A DNA stretch of 64,000 nucleotides. Source: Apostichopus japonicus (lineage: Eukaryota; Echinodermata; Holothuroidea; Aspidochirotida; Stichopodidae). A program made the translations under genes and the position numbers. The notes beneath the pieces were generated by a model that saw only the letters and a program-made list of their open reading frames with translations, searched no databases and was not told the origin of the DNA. Positions 50,887-63,566 of this stretch are shown here, one piece after another; the stretch's first letter is position 1, and each line of letters begins with the position of its first letter. The DNA lies in assembly GCF_037975245.1 (NCBI RefSeq), contig NC_092568.1, forward strand, positions 5,310,001 to 5,374,000, written 5' to 3'.

Positions 50887-51230
50887 ACCTTCTTGAAATT
50901 CTGGAGTATAAAGTGACAGAAACTAGAGCGTTTTCAAAGAAGCAAGAAGAAAAAACATTACAGAACTCACAAAGTTACATAAATGGTACATAATATACAG
51001 GTACCACATTTTGAACACTTTAAAAGACACACTTTAATTAAAGCGACTGCTAGCTATATTACTGTTCTTGCTTAAACGGAAGACAGTCGTTTGATGCCAA
51101 ACTTGCACGTTGCGAAATAGAGGTCAAACCTAGTCAGTCTCTTAAACTTCAGTAAGTCGATAAATGGGATCGTTCCGCCACCCCCACTTGCCTCTGGATC
51201 CGTCTAATAGTTAGTCATCATGCGACAAGA

Positions 51231-51270
51231 ACAAACTAGTAGAGATATTGACAAACTAGTAGAGATATTG
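51231..51270. repeat. 20-bp direct tandem duplication
   Basis: acaaactagtagagatattg occurs twice in a row without change. Confidence 0.95.
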
Positions 51271-53940
51271 GAAACGTTGTTTCCCAACTGCTGAGTCATG
51301 AAGTCAATACATACTACTCTTGAAGAATGTTGCGTATTTCGATCGGATCCTTATACTTCTCAGTTGACACAATGCCATCACAAGCACTACCACAAATGGT
51401 TATTGTTTGTCACATGTCACCGGCTCATTACGCAAATAAACTATAGCCTATATTGATACGTGCCACCTCACCGTTTTGTTTGTTTGTTTTTGTTGTTGTT
51501 TTTGCAGAAATAAAGCTTTTTCACCGGAATCGTGATATCGACATCATAAATCAATGAATATACTCCACCTAAAATTCTGACCGTACGATCCCTTTAAGCC
51601 TGTCTGAAGCTGAAGAAGAAGACTTTTTTATTCCACGAGTGAAGAGAGCAAAGAATACTGCGCAGACACACATAAAGATAGCTAAACGGATAGATAGACT
51701 GACAGATTATAGACAAACAGACGACTGGCTTCCTCTGATGATCGAGTCGTATATACCACATTTATATGTATTATCTTAGAGTATAGGCGTACTTTATCAG
51801 CATAATCTCCATGAGTTGACACGTTAGGCTATGAATCACCAAAGGATACGTAATCGTGGCATATTAACGATCTACGAAATAAAACAACAGAGCGGTTTGA
51901 CAAACAGGGGCATGACATTATTTACAGTGTATGAAATGGATAGCTTCATCTGTTAGCCTTCATTGCGGACGTTTATTAGCTCATTTGCATACACAGATTG
52001 GTGTAGGTGTATATAGCCATATAGTATACTAAGCATGTAGCTAACTTCGATAATCGGTATGCCAAGGATAAACAAATAGATGAGTTTTCAAACATGTTCC
52101 CTTGTGCGCATGCGTGTGTATAATATACGTTCACCATGATGATATTCTTGGCTATAATGCAACATTACACGAGAATACTTTCGAGAAAGAGAAAAGGACA
52201 AATGACACATAACTCAAAGTGCCATAAACGATACGCCGGGAAGCTGAAAACACAGCACCTCATGCCGAAATGTACCTAATGTCAACATCTTCCTCCACCC
52301 CACCCCCACCTCCCGCGCCCCTCCCCCAATTCCAATTCCATTCTCTTTTGTTTCGAACCTAAATATGTCGTGAATCATTGTCACAACACCGTCTCTATAT
52401 AGGCCTACGTCTGAATTACGATTTCAAACCGGTATTTTATGTCGTAAGGTTTCGATAAAGTTAACAATCAAAGCAGCTAAAGGTCACATGTATGATCTAT
52501 ACAGACATGGTTCGGTAGAAATATTCTCCAATCGGTAAATCACTCTGCTGTCGTTCATGAAAACGGTGATTGTATAGTGGAAGTGGAACTGACACATAAC
52601 TATGCTATGTTTGTATGCATGTACACTTACTGACTCAGAAGCTAGAGAATATCGTACCATTGAAAGTTATCTTTTTCTTTACCGGTAAGTTAGTCTTAAT
52701 TTTTGTCGAGTCATCTTCTCATATATCATAAAAACAAATATATCAACAATAAAAATCTGACAAGATGAAATGAGACTCGTACTCATAAAAAGAAACTGGT
52801 TACAATTGTTTCTCGGTTGTTTATAATAGATTCATTAAAGTCAGATTACTGGTGATAAGGTCAATAAAAACAACAGATCTCAGAATCTTTAGTATTATCA
52901 TCTCAAACGTGTTTGCACTTTAAACGGTTATAAAAGTTGTGTATATGGTTCAGACATTGTTTCTATTTATATATATGTATAACTATATTGGACATGAATA
53001 TAAAAACAAACGCCAGTCAACTGTGTTATATCATAAACTATTTCCACCGTACATCTTAGCATAAGTCTCTTTGGTAACTGCTTTCAACTGAGACGAATCA
53101 AGCTGCAGTAACCAAATCAAGCGTTTTAGACTCGGAACGGTGTATTCTTCATGTAAGTGTATAGCTATTAAGTCTATAGTTTGCAGACAGTCGTATAGAG
53201 AAATATTTCTTCCTGCAGTCGTTTAGGAATTGACTAACACATTTGATGGTGATTTACTTAGCTTGAGAACATGTATATAATTGTGTGTATATCTATACAT
53301 GTATGAGTGCACTTACAAAATGGCTGTCTGATTTTTCGACTTCGTAGCAATATTTATGATCCTGTTGAACAGATTTTAATAATCTGTCGAAGTAAGAGGC
53401 AGACATTGCAGTTAGTCAGAAAGAGTGGGTTTCATATGCTTGGTTATAAGTTGTATCCATGTAGGTACTACATGGTCCTGGTACACTTTTAGAACGTATG
53501 CGTGGTAGGTTATGTTACATATAGACGCAGACTGCCTGATAACCTATTCTACAGTGTTTTTTAGTTATAGTTGTACACGTTTTTCATGTTTTATGCGTTC
53601 TTCAACAAGCTGTACTGCCAAGTACGTCTCTGCTATGAAGCGTTGAACGTTTGGGACTAAGTATATACTTCGCCCTTAAGATCGCTGCATAAAGGTAGTC
53701 TATACACAAACGCTCGTGGTAGAAACATAAGGAGAAACACGTCGCACACATTCACACATTCACAACGTTATAATTCCTATAGAATTCGGACAGAAGTTTG
53801 CAATATCCATTAACATCTATAGCATGGTCATCAACATGTTCTACGTTTGCTAAACTTTCTTCAGCCTCTTCTGATCCTGTCGTGCATATATAGCCTGACA
53901 GAATTGTCTAACCACATTGTGACGTCATCTCAATATCAAG

Positions 53941-54068
53941 ATGGCCGAGTACGAGTCGAATCCACTGAGTGTGGTGGATTACATCGTGTTAGCGTTGCTT
54001 CTTATACTATTAATCGGAATGGGAATATACCATGGCATGGCCAAACGAAGACCTACCACAACAAGGAG
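53941..54068 (+). CDS. Gene B exon 1 (start codon)
   Basis: ATG after caatatcaag; donor gtaaga. Reads MAEYESNPLSVVDYIVLALL and LILLIGMGIYHGMAKRRP. It is 128 bp, as in gene A. A TGACGTCA site (CRE-like palindrome) sits at 53920-53927, 14 bp upstream of the ATG. Confidence 0.93.
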
Positions 54069-57000
54069 GTAAGATGTTGGAAAAAATAAGTTGATACAGC
54101 TTTATCAATCCTACACTTGTGTATGGAAGATGGATATAAGAACATCTTGTACTATGCACAGATCTGAGATAAGCGGTACAGTGTTCATGTGAACTATAAC
54201 AATGTTACGATAAATAAATTAGTGGATGCGCATATAAACAATGTATAGTGTTACACGCATATACATTGTTGTTTAGGTTACGTCAGAGTTGTGGAAACAG
54301 GGGAATGCAAAAATGTCATGATATTTTAGTGAATATTTTATCAATTTTAACCAAATTGAATTATTTGAACTTTTGTCAACAGTTGATGATTTCTTGACTT
54401 TTTGAGAAGTGAGCAAGTCGTGCTTAAGTTAGTTTCTTAATATATTTCATAAGTTCAACGTTTTGCTGCAAAATTCATCAGCGAATCAGTAACACAACAG
54501 TTACAGAGATTTAGTTATTCAACAATTATTCAACAATTATTCGACAGTTATTCAACAATTCCCTAAACAGGTTGCATTCATTAAACATGGATGTTATTAA
54601 TGAGACAAATCATAACAAAATAAGCAAATGATCAAGTTTCTGTAGAGCGTCAAATTAATAACTTCGAAGTGAGTAGGCCTAAGTGGATATTTTGCAGAAA
54701 AATATTGAATTTGTAAGTATATGAGAAACAACTCACGACCCAACCAGTTTTCAATGTGTACATGTCCTGAATCTCTGAAGGGCGCATGTTGTAAGTTTAC
54801 AGAACTATGCACACAGGCTTACGTGCATAATTTAACAATTCAATTCGGTTAATTAAAATGGCATACATAAATCACCTTGCACTATGCCTCCAGAAAGAGT
54901 TTACTTTTGTCATGCGCGGATCGAGGTGGGTGTGGGGGTACATCCATCCCGCCACCAGTTTCAACCTGACTTTAAAATTCAAACGTAGTTAGTAGCTCAA
55001 CGTTACGCGTAGACCTAATTATAAATCTAATTTATAATTTAAATATGCCTCTAGTCAGAATGCACCACTTGACATATTTTCAATTCCCTCCCTCCCCCCG
55101 CCCCTCCCCCATGGGCTATATCCCCTCCTGACCCGAGCCAGCAATTCTGAGTTGGAGAAACCCTACCAATTTTAGGAGGGATACCAACAATCTAGGCAGG
55201 GGCACAATACCTGTCTCCTGTAACTTGTGAAGTGTTTGAATATATGATGCATGGTGGCTCAGATGGGGGGGGGGGCAGTCTGCATGGGGGAGGGGTTTCC
55301 CGTTGCTGACTAAGGGCCTGATCCCCTCCTTTATAAAATCTGGATTATTAAATCCTGAAGCAAATGTTGCTAGTATAGCATTCTAATTTTCATACATAAC
55401 TCTGGGGAAGACACAGGTATGAGGGAAGGAATACGGTATTAAACCTGTAACGCATAGTCGTGTGACGTCAAATCACATCAAATGAGAAGACAGCCAATCA
55501 ACGTTGAGTAATACACAGATAAATACTGAATATTCATGTTGTCATTCCACATTTACCCAGGCTTATTGATGTTAGAAAACAAACTTTGTTTTTATTGATA
55601 TAGCATATTAACTGATAGCGATAAATATATCTATGTTAAATATTTGCATCAGCAATACTACAACATGTTTTTTAGGCAAATTTGTAAGAGAGAGAAATAT
55701 AGAGAATGAAGACTTTATTAGAGACCAAATTGTTTGCTGATCGTTTGATAAAATTCCAATTTTAATTGACAACATTCATTACGTAATAAATTGCAATTTG
55801 GCTACAGCGTTTCAATCACTAACTTGATTTTAGTTCTTGAACGCTACTATATAGTCCAACGTATAAATCAAGGGAAAAACAAAAGTTTTCATCTTTACTT
55901 GAGAAATTGAGATGAAACTGAACTAGTCAAGTTAGTGTCCTACTTTATACACTCTTAAAACGTTGGGCAAAAATTTGTTGGGTAGAGATGTTTTAAGAAA
56001 ATGTTGGTTAATTCTTTAACCATTATGGGTAAAATGGTGTTGGAAACATTTACCCAACGTTTATCCTGCATATATACGAGTCCATTTGCCCAACGTCTGA
56101 GCAATGTTCCCGCCAAAATATTGTCGTACAAGTCGCACTGCAATGTGATCATTGCGTACGTACATCCGTATACTAACCACGCTGGAGTACTAGTGAAGGC
56201 ATGTTGCGCGCTACGACGTTATAACAGCACACTTCTACTAGATACGGTACATACGATCGAATTGCAATAGAATATTCTTGAGTATATTCATGAGTATATT
56301 TTGAATTATGTCTTTCTCGTCGCCGGTTGATGATGGTGATGTGTTGACACTTTAACGAAGTTGGGGGTAGAAGACTTGAAGGAATCATTTGAAGGTATAG
56401 TATAATGTATTCATACCCCCAAACGGATTGGCTAGTATTACTCGGCCTAGCCTAACGTTTGGCTGTGTCCGTCTACATACTTGGCAATTTCCAAACGTTA
56501 GGTCAACAGTATATATTGTGTTCTTAGCCCAGACTAGCCCGTGTGTAGGCTAGGCCTAACTCTGCTGCACAAGATAGAGCGCGCTTCGCGTGTACGTTAG
56601 GCTACGGAGGTATAACGTTATGCTTGTGTTTGGCGTGGGATAAGTAATATTGATGATACTTGACCAGTCCTAGTCTCACATTTGTCAGTTTTCTGAACAA
56701 AGTTAAGAAAACTATTAAGATGTCACTAAGGATAGGCCTAACTTAGTCCACTTCATACTAGCTTGCAGAAAATTCCTAGTTTGAGTGTCATATATTACTT
56801 ACTATTACAAATATAGTTGTGTCATATATTACAAATATAACTTAAATAAATGCTAGTATTGCCTGGGCCATGTTGATCACATTTGTATAAATAGTTTCTC
56901 GTCCTAACTGTTCAGAAAAAGTGAGGGTGCAGGCAACTAACCTACAGAGAGTGCGACCAGAAGTGGAATTTCTGTGGTAAAAATTTGGGTAATTTGGTTG

Positions 57001-60000
57001 TTCAAATTTGAAAATTAAAAAAGGGAAGGAAATTGACCCAGTGGGCAAAAGGATGCAGGCAGGACAAGAAACTACTAATTTATACCCCGCCTAATTAGTA
57101 TTACAAATGTTGATTTTTTTGGGGCTCACAATATTCATAAATTTATGGTTTAAGTGTAGATCCTACGTCTGCAAAATTTCCACAAAATTGGTACAGTAGG
57201 CGTATCTGTAGGCCCGAGACTATATATGTGATCAGAAAGACAAGATTTTGACATGTAAAAATATGTCTCCTCCTTCTATCATTTTCTTTTTCAGGTATAA
57301 ATGAATTGAGTGTTTAAACTTAAAGGGGCCTAGATGCTAAGGCTAGGTGTATGCATTTATCCAAAATATTAAAACCATAATGAACTTTCGATGACCTTTT
57401 GGTTTGGTTAACCAAGTTGTTTGGCATAATAAAAAAATTGTTTGGTAATTTTGCATTGATATATTTTATATATTTCATCACTTTGCTGGCTCACAGCCAA
57501 ATATCTGACCGGTGGTAATCATGTATCATAGTCAGGAAATGAAAAAAAAAAAAACATTTCCATTTAGAAGGGTGTTATGGAGGGTAATGTAGTTCTTTGA
57601 AAAAACATTTTTGGCCCAAACTGTGTCATTTGGGTATGAAAAACGGTTTTAACTTTCTTCACAATAACCACATACAGTCATGTAGATTTTAAGACTCTAT
57701 CTGCTTACATTGAAAAACATAAAAAAATCACTACTTGACGAAGGTGCAACAATTTTTTTAATGAATTCTTTCCTCCCTTTATTGCTTTTTGGCACTGTTT
57801 TGATTTTAAAACTTTATGCTATTTTCTTTAAATGCTAGTTTTTTGTTGTTGTTATTTCAGAGAATGAGATAGACAATGCTGCATTGTCCTTGTTGGATGA
57901 AGGTACTATAAAGGAGCTCATACCAAAGATTGGCACCAGGATGAAATTTTTGAAGGGTTGGTGACAGAAGGTACTTTAAAGAAACTAAATGGGATATACA
58001 TTTTCAAGTGTCTCAGGGTTGTAGATGGCAACATTAGGACTTATTTCTTTCACTTGAAACATGCCCATGGCATTAATGCTCAACATAGGTCAAATACTAT
58101 TTGTAGTCAGGAAAACTGTAAATTAAAATTTGGAACATGCTATGGTTAAAAAAGGCATCTGCTCACAAAACATAGTTTGCCATCTGAACTAACAGTAAAT
58201 AAAAACAATGTTCATGGAAGAAACTGAGAGTGGCGATGATGCATATTCATGCGGTGACATAGAAGATAAAGATCTTGAAATTGACCAAAGTAATGACCCT
58301 GCTGCAATTTTCATTGAGAGATTGAAAGCCTCAAATATACCATCATCACTTGTACAGACCATTTTTTTGTGACACAAAAGAATTGATAGGCAATTTTGTT
58401 GATGATGTGGAGAAACATATATCAGATATTTTATAGTGATGAATGTTCTTACCTAAAACAAAAGGGTAAATAACCCATTTTATGTGCCAAGGAATTACAA
58501 AACTTCTAGGTTTTATATTTAAATTTGGCCTTGTTCCCATTACAGGTACTGTGGTCCAATTTATGTACATGCAATGCTCTTTTGAGAAATGTTACATGTT
58601 CTTACGTAATACACACTAACTGGAACAGGGAAAAGGAGATAAGTAACAGGGAAACTTTAGCACTCCAAAACTGGATGAAAAGCTGTGGATGGCATTATTA
58701 AACCTTTGTTGAGAAAAATGACCCATAAAACTTAAGTACCTACCTACAAACACTGGTAATGTGATATGCTCTTATTCACAGATCAAAAGAAGAACCTTGC
58801 ATTCTTCATGCTACCAATAATACTACAAGGTTTGAAGGGTAAAAGGGGCCATAGCTCAGCACAGCAATCCATGAAAAGCTTCATCACTGTTCAGCCGGTA
58901 AGTAGTTTATTCAAAAAGGTAAAATTTGTGGGAATCATGCATGAATCAATGGATTTTGTGATCTTAATTTGGAATTGCTTCATGATCTGATTCCCATTGC
59001 AAATTAGTTATATATAATTTGACAGAGATCATGTAGTCAACTAGTAATAAACTTTATGTTATTTGTATTTCCCTTTCATGACCAACTTTTAAGAAACTTC
59101 TCCAGTTAGAGGATCTAAACACTGTACACATCCTTTTTTGAGAGGGGAATAAAGAGACACAACAATTAAATCATAGTTTCTCAACCCTGGGGTCATTGAG
59201 AATTATTTTCCTGGGTGTGGGGGGGGGGTCTGTGCGGGCAGATTGGTTAGCAGGGTTGCCAGCCATCCTGGAGGATGAGAGCAGAACCTTGAAAATTAGT
59301 TTCCCTTTTTCCAGTTAGGGAATTAGAGAAAAATGCCTCAAAAATCAGGGAAAAGCTAGGGAATTTGATTAGCCCAAGAGAGCAGTCAGTCTAATATATT
59401 GGCTCATGTCCAAACAGTGCGAAGACATATCACACTAGAAATAGGTTGAACTAATCATCAGGGAATATTGAAAATTCATCAGGGAACTTTGTTGTCATGA
59501 AATGCTGGGAAACCTTCCCTCCCACCCCCACCCCCACCAAAATATGTATCATGTCCCGCGCTCACCTATATAAGCTACATAATGGGGAAAAAAGGCCGAG
59601 TGGTCAGTGCCAGCCAGGAGGCGGGAGCTCAATTTCCAATCCCAGCCGTGTCATACCAAAACTGTTAGGCATGTTGATGTCTCGCTTGACCTTCACTGCA
59701 GAGTCTAAGTATTTGGTTGAGGAAAAACTAGTAAGATTACTGTAATGTATGAATGTTTAAAGTTGCTACATGAAATTAATACTAAAATGGCATCATGACC
59801 AAAAGGTTATTATGAATCTGTTTAAAGTTGCAAGGTCACTTATTTTATGAATGTGAATTTACGGCTATTATGAGAGAAAATATCTTGTGCTTCATGTGAC
59901 GGAAATTCCACGTTCACATAATTTGTCTATTCTGGAATCTGGTCAGAGATGCTGTTAGCTGTGTGTGCTCAGCAGTTACATTCTTTCTTGTCCTGTCTAA

Positions 60001-63000
60001 CTAAGGTTAGTACTACTTAGTAAAAAGGTGTCACAGTCATATTCTGCATTGCATTTTCTTTGATTTGAAATATCCCTGTCACAGATAGGAATAAAATACA
60101 GTCACAATCAGGAATAAATGGTACCTTTTCTTTTATACCTGTAGGAGGATGTTGACATAGAAGAATACGCAAAGGACTATCGATGTGGACATGATGCCAC
60201 AGCCCTTTGTAGTGTGCAGAGGCACCCACCTAACACCATCCCAGGCCTATGTTATTCTCGAGAGACATGCTCTGCCACAACCATCCCTACTGTAAGCAAT
60301 AGGTGTTTGCTTTAAAGGGTGTGAAGACTCGCGCAAAAAGAAACGTTTAGTGCCGGCAATCTGACCTAGTTTTGACTGAGGTTTAACAGAAATGTTAGGC
60401 ACCACCATCGATCCCAGAAAATACACACACAGCTTGCTACCGTCGGTAATTAGACACTAGTATACAGTCAGTACATACAGCTGCGGTCATTACCCACAGC
60501 AGTGTATAAACGATACAGCGATGGACATCTAAGGTCCAGCTAAAGATAAAAACGTATCACGTTTTATTACTGTACTGTCTGCATTTTGTAGCGACACCAA
60601 CATGACGTCACTTGCAAGCAACAAAAAGTTAATTTTTCAGATGCCGCACGCGGTTTGGGGCGAGTCTTCAATGCATAAGGCTGTGTATATTTTCGATATT
60701 GAATTCCAGCAACATTGCAAGCTGACATGGAAGTGTCTTCAAACCTTCATATACGAATTCTTGGACGCAAACATTTCAAGCAGCACCAGAGATCTTATGG
60801 CATTTATTTCTTCCAAGCAATGACTTTTCAGTGTACTGGATAGTTTAATCTGTTTGTTACAGTTTTTCTTCAAACAAAAAGTTATGACTTACTCATTTCA
60901 TTGGTTCAATAATTAAGTTGGTTTTTGTAACTTAAAATTCTTGTACTTCTTTGCATATTATCATTTTTCATAAACATGCACTGACTGTATGTGTCTTTAT
61001 GTGAAACTTTACTTAAATATGACTTAAAATGTTTGTATACGTTTGCTTATAAAATTCATCTTATCATTTTTTTCGATAACATGTACACATTGATGTTGTT
61101 TGATCCTTCTTATGACAGAGTTGAGGGGCTTTTTTAAGACAAATGTACAGATCTGACTATTCTTGAGAAGGGAAACAGGCAATCAAAAATTTACACTTTA
61201 ACTACTAGGGCTAGATTTCAAACAGTGTTGTGATTGTCATACTTTTTCATGCTGTATGCAATGTTTAACATTAAAATAAGTTTTATAAAGAGAACTGGTT
61301 AGGGATTCATATTTGATATGTGTGAAAATTTCTAGGTGCCTGTGAAATATACAATCTTTGATATGTTTACTATGTGCATTGGCTTGAAGAATTAGGTAAA
61401 CCTGCACCATCATTGACATTTCCTTTTATTTCTGTAAATTTCATATCATGGTACTTACAAATTGTGCTCACATTACAAACAATTAAGACATTAAAGACAT
61501 ATGAGAGGTTTGTATGTGTGATACAATGTGTGTTCCATTCAAGTCAGTTTGCATTGTATAGGTAATATGTTTAAAAAAGAAGAATATGTGTAGCTGCACA
61601 AGACTGCTTATGTTGGAATTTAACCATTGATATATCATAAAAAGTCCTCCTTTTCTAACATTGAGCCATATTTGTTTTCCACTACTAGTTTTATCTATAT
61701 AATTATCATGATATAATTATGAGGACTTGCCATTTACTGTTGCACTTCTTGCTTATGTGCTCAAATTTCTTAGCACTTAATGGAGTGTCTAGTGAAAACA
61801 ATCACCTATAACTGCAAAAAAGGCTCAGCTGTAAACAACACTTGTTACAAATTGGTCAGTGGGCAAGAACCAAACAATGTTGTGTATGTTAAGGTTAATT
61901 TTTTCCATGAAGAGAATAGATTGTAGTTTAATGATTAACTTGTATGTCAATATTCATGTTCCAAGTCCTAAAGCAAATTTGCAAAGCATACATTGATACA
62001 TTTTCATGATGAACATATTGACACAATATGATATAAAGTAAGTTAATAGATTACTTCAACCAACAATACCATGTTGCTAAATTCTTTGAAACCATTTTAT
62101 GTGTTGTTAGTTCTAGTGAAGCTTTTTGAAGCTGTTTTCATCAATAAAATGAGAATTTAATACTATTTTATGTGTTAATATTTTTAAACCCTAGTGTACA
62201 TTTCATTTCATTCATCGACCAATATTGGGTAACAAATTGCCCAATTTAACTGTATCAATTAACCAACATTGGGTAAAATCACTCAAATATAATTAGATTC
62301 ATTAACCAATAAATCAAATTACCCAACTAATTGTAACAATCAACCAATATTGAGTAAAAACAATCCAATACAATTTCATTCATTAACCAATCTTGGGCAA
62401 CAAATTGACCAACTAACTTTATGGATTAACCAATAATGGGTAAAATAATTTACCCAACTATGTGGTAAATGCATTACCCAACTGCTGTTGGGCAAACTTT
62501 GCCCATTTTTTGAGCGGTTACATATGTACCCAGTGTTGGTTAAAAGTTGGTCAATATTTTTACCCAACTTTTTAAGAGTGTAATGAATATTTAACTGTCA
62601 AACATGATTGAACATTTTATTATAACCATCAGTTTAACAGAATGAGTGGTTTTAAGCTATATCTCGAAACTTAACAAATTACTACCGGTACTGAACGTAT
62701 TATGTAATATTTGGAGAAAATTGGAGACCGCCTACATATAAGTAATTATTACTAAAAATAATGAAAGTTGGATAGATTCCCTTAGTAAATATCATATTTA
62801 ATAAAAAGAACTACATCCTATCTTCATCCCGGTCTTACAGTTTCTTCCTAGCCGATCGCAGCGTCTTCAGTTTACCAGTGGCGCTAACCCTTTTAGCATC
62901 CTTCATATCTCCGGTAACACTTCTCGGAAATGCTGCAGAAACTTATGTGTATGGAGCTCAGTATGTGGTTGACTTGATGCAACGGTTAGCATCAATGTTA

Positions 63001-63511
63001 ACCATTGTACTACTGTATGTCCCAGTTTTCTATGACTTGGATATAACTACATCATATCAGGTAAGATATGAAATCAAATTATGTAATAACGTTTTGAATA
63101 ATGAGGTTAACTTTTTGTCGGAAGACTATGACGAAAATGGAGTTAATGTTGAAATGATTGATGTTTTACAAATCGAATGTAAGTTGTGACCACTTGCCAC
63201 TATTAGGTCATCAACTCAATTCATCGCATGGCTTGTAATGCTAATGATGTATTCTTGTAAAATGGATAATAAAAATATTCTTTGAATACCCAATTTTAGT
63301 ATCACGTGATTAATACCGCGTGACACAAAGTTACATCGGTTGCAAAGTTGCAACGATGTATACATAAAGTGTTTGTTCTTCGTTCATATACAGTATCTCC
63401 AGCTCCGATATGGATTCCCAATGAGATTACTCGGAGCAGTCTGTTTCCTCTTCCAAACCATATTTTATATTGCGATAGTGTCGTATTCGCCGGCCCTGGT
63501 GGTCAATGCAG
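53941..63511 (+). CDS. SLC5A8-like: Gene B: SLC5-type transporter, 5' part
   Basis: Three plus-strand exons with exactly the lengths and phases of gene A exons 1-3 (128, 220 and 118 bp) encode the first 155 residues of a Na+-coupled solute symporter. The gene continues beyond the window. Marks: GMGIYHGMAKRRPTTTR, ASFISPVTLLGNAAETY, PVFYDLDITTSYQ, YGFPMRLLGAV and ALVVNA. Divergence from gene A is mostly in helix and loop residues, as for paralogues. Intron 1 is 8.8 kb and contains a 6.6-kb TIR element; in gene A it is 0.66 kb. The likely cell role is uptake of monocarboxylates or related anions at the plasma membrane; the substrate is uncertain. Confidence 0.92.
54069..55949 (+). other. Gene B intron 1, part left of the TIR element
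   Basis: AT-rich, with a run of 'ttattcaacaa' near-repeats at 54518-54560 and poly(G) near 55265. No exon recognised. Confidence 0.5.
57861..58437 (+). pseudogene. SAM-like plus C2H2 zinc-finger gene fragment
   Basis: After a T-rich ttatttcag the frame reads NEIDNAALSLLDEG then TIKELIPKIGTRMKFLK, typical of a SAM domain's C-terminal half (DLKELIPKIGxRxKFL). Next come YIFKCLRV ... YFFHLKHAHG and ICSQENCKLKFGTCYG, a stop (TAA), then KRHLLTKHS: two C2H2-type fingers, the second split by the stop. A third block (58209-58365) reads EETESGDDAYSCGDIEDKDL and PAAIFIERLKASNIPSSL, and after a one-base slip in a T-run reads CDTKELIGNFVDDVEKHI. This order resembles uncharacterised animal proteins with SAM and zinc fingers. 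It lies inside the TIR element and intron 1 of gene B. Confidence 0.65.
58782..58897 (+). pseudogene. Possible exon of the SAM/zinc-finger gene
   Basis: Bounded by ttcacag and gtaagt, 116 bp, open. Reads QKKNLAFFMLPIILQGLKG then KRGHSSAQQSMKSFITVQP. The LPIILQGLKGK block resembles a segment of the same uncharacterised animal family. It ends in phase 0, matching the next block at 60145. Confidence 0.5.
60145..60291 (+). pseudogene. Possible downstream exon of the same gene
   Basis: Bounded by acctgtag and gtaagc, 147 bp, phase 0, open for 49 codons. Begins EDVDIEEYAKDYRCGHDA and ends with a Cys/Pro-rich part (PGLCYSRETC). I do not recognise the family. Splice borders and phase support a real or recent exon. 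Confidence 0.45.
60602..60823 (+). other. Open frame of 73 codons inside the TIR element
   Basis: Starts ATGACGTCACTT and reads a Trp/Phe-rich peptide with WKCLQTFIYEFLD. It may belong to the 3' end of the SAM/zinc-finger gene, but nothing proves it is coding. Confidence 0.3.
62841..63060 (+). CDS. Gene B exon 2
   Basis: 220 bp after cttacag, ending before gtaaga. Reads FFLADRSVFSLPVALTLLAS, FISPVTLLGNAAETYVYGA and LYVPVFYDLDITTSYQ. Equal in length and phase to gene A exon 2. Reading past the donor gives a longer open frame that should be ignored. Confidence 0.95.
63061..63393 (+). other. Gene B intron 2
   Basis: 333 bp, AT-rich; starts gtaaga and ends atacag. Confidence 0.85.
63394..63511 (+). 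CDS. Gene B exon 3 (last in window)
   Basis: 118 bp after atacag, ending before gtacgc. Reads YLQLRYGFPMRLLGAVCFLF and IAIVSYSPALVVNA. Same length and phase as gene A exon 3. The next exon (TNxxLW block) is outside the window. Confidence 0.95.
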
Positions 63512-63566
63512 GTACGCATACCCAGTATGTACGGGAACTTCAGGATTCAACATAGGATTTCTGGTT

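Larger units (their letters stand above)
50010..53940. promoter_or_regulatory. Upstream interval of gene B
   Basis: No recognised exon. It contains a TA array (50833-50884), a 20-bp direct duplication (51231-51270) and an unrecognised 70-codon frame at 50430-50642 (plus) with one hydrophobic stretch (SIFQLVAHLFVWFQIFG) but no family match. The promoter and any leader exon of gene B should be in this interval. Confidence 0.3.
55950..62580. mobile_element. 6.6-kb element with terminal inverted repeats
   Basis: The left end CACTCTTAAAACGTTGGGC and the reverse complement of the right end CACTCTTAAAAAGTTGGGT agree over about 26 bp with 3 differences. TA flanks both ends (55948-55949 and 62581-62582). 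Both subterminal zones are full of short copies of TTACCCAA/TTGGGTAA, which may be transposase binding sites: 55960-56100 and, densely, 62210-62570. Inside are fragments of a SAM-like and zinc-finger gene on the plus strand (57861-60291). I found no transposase catalytic motif. CACTA-like or mariner-like assignment is open; the TA flank favours the latter weakly. Confidence 0.75.

Noticed and set aside
59588-59660. ggccgagtggtcagtgc as a tRNA-derived SINE head
   Set aside because: The A-box is fair but the B-box is poor and no cloverleaf or tail could be drawn.
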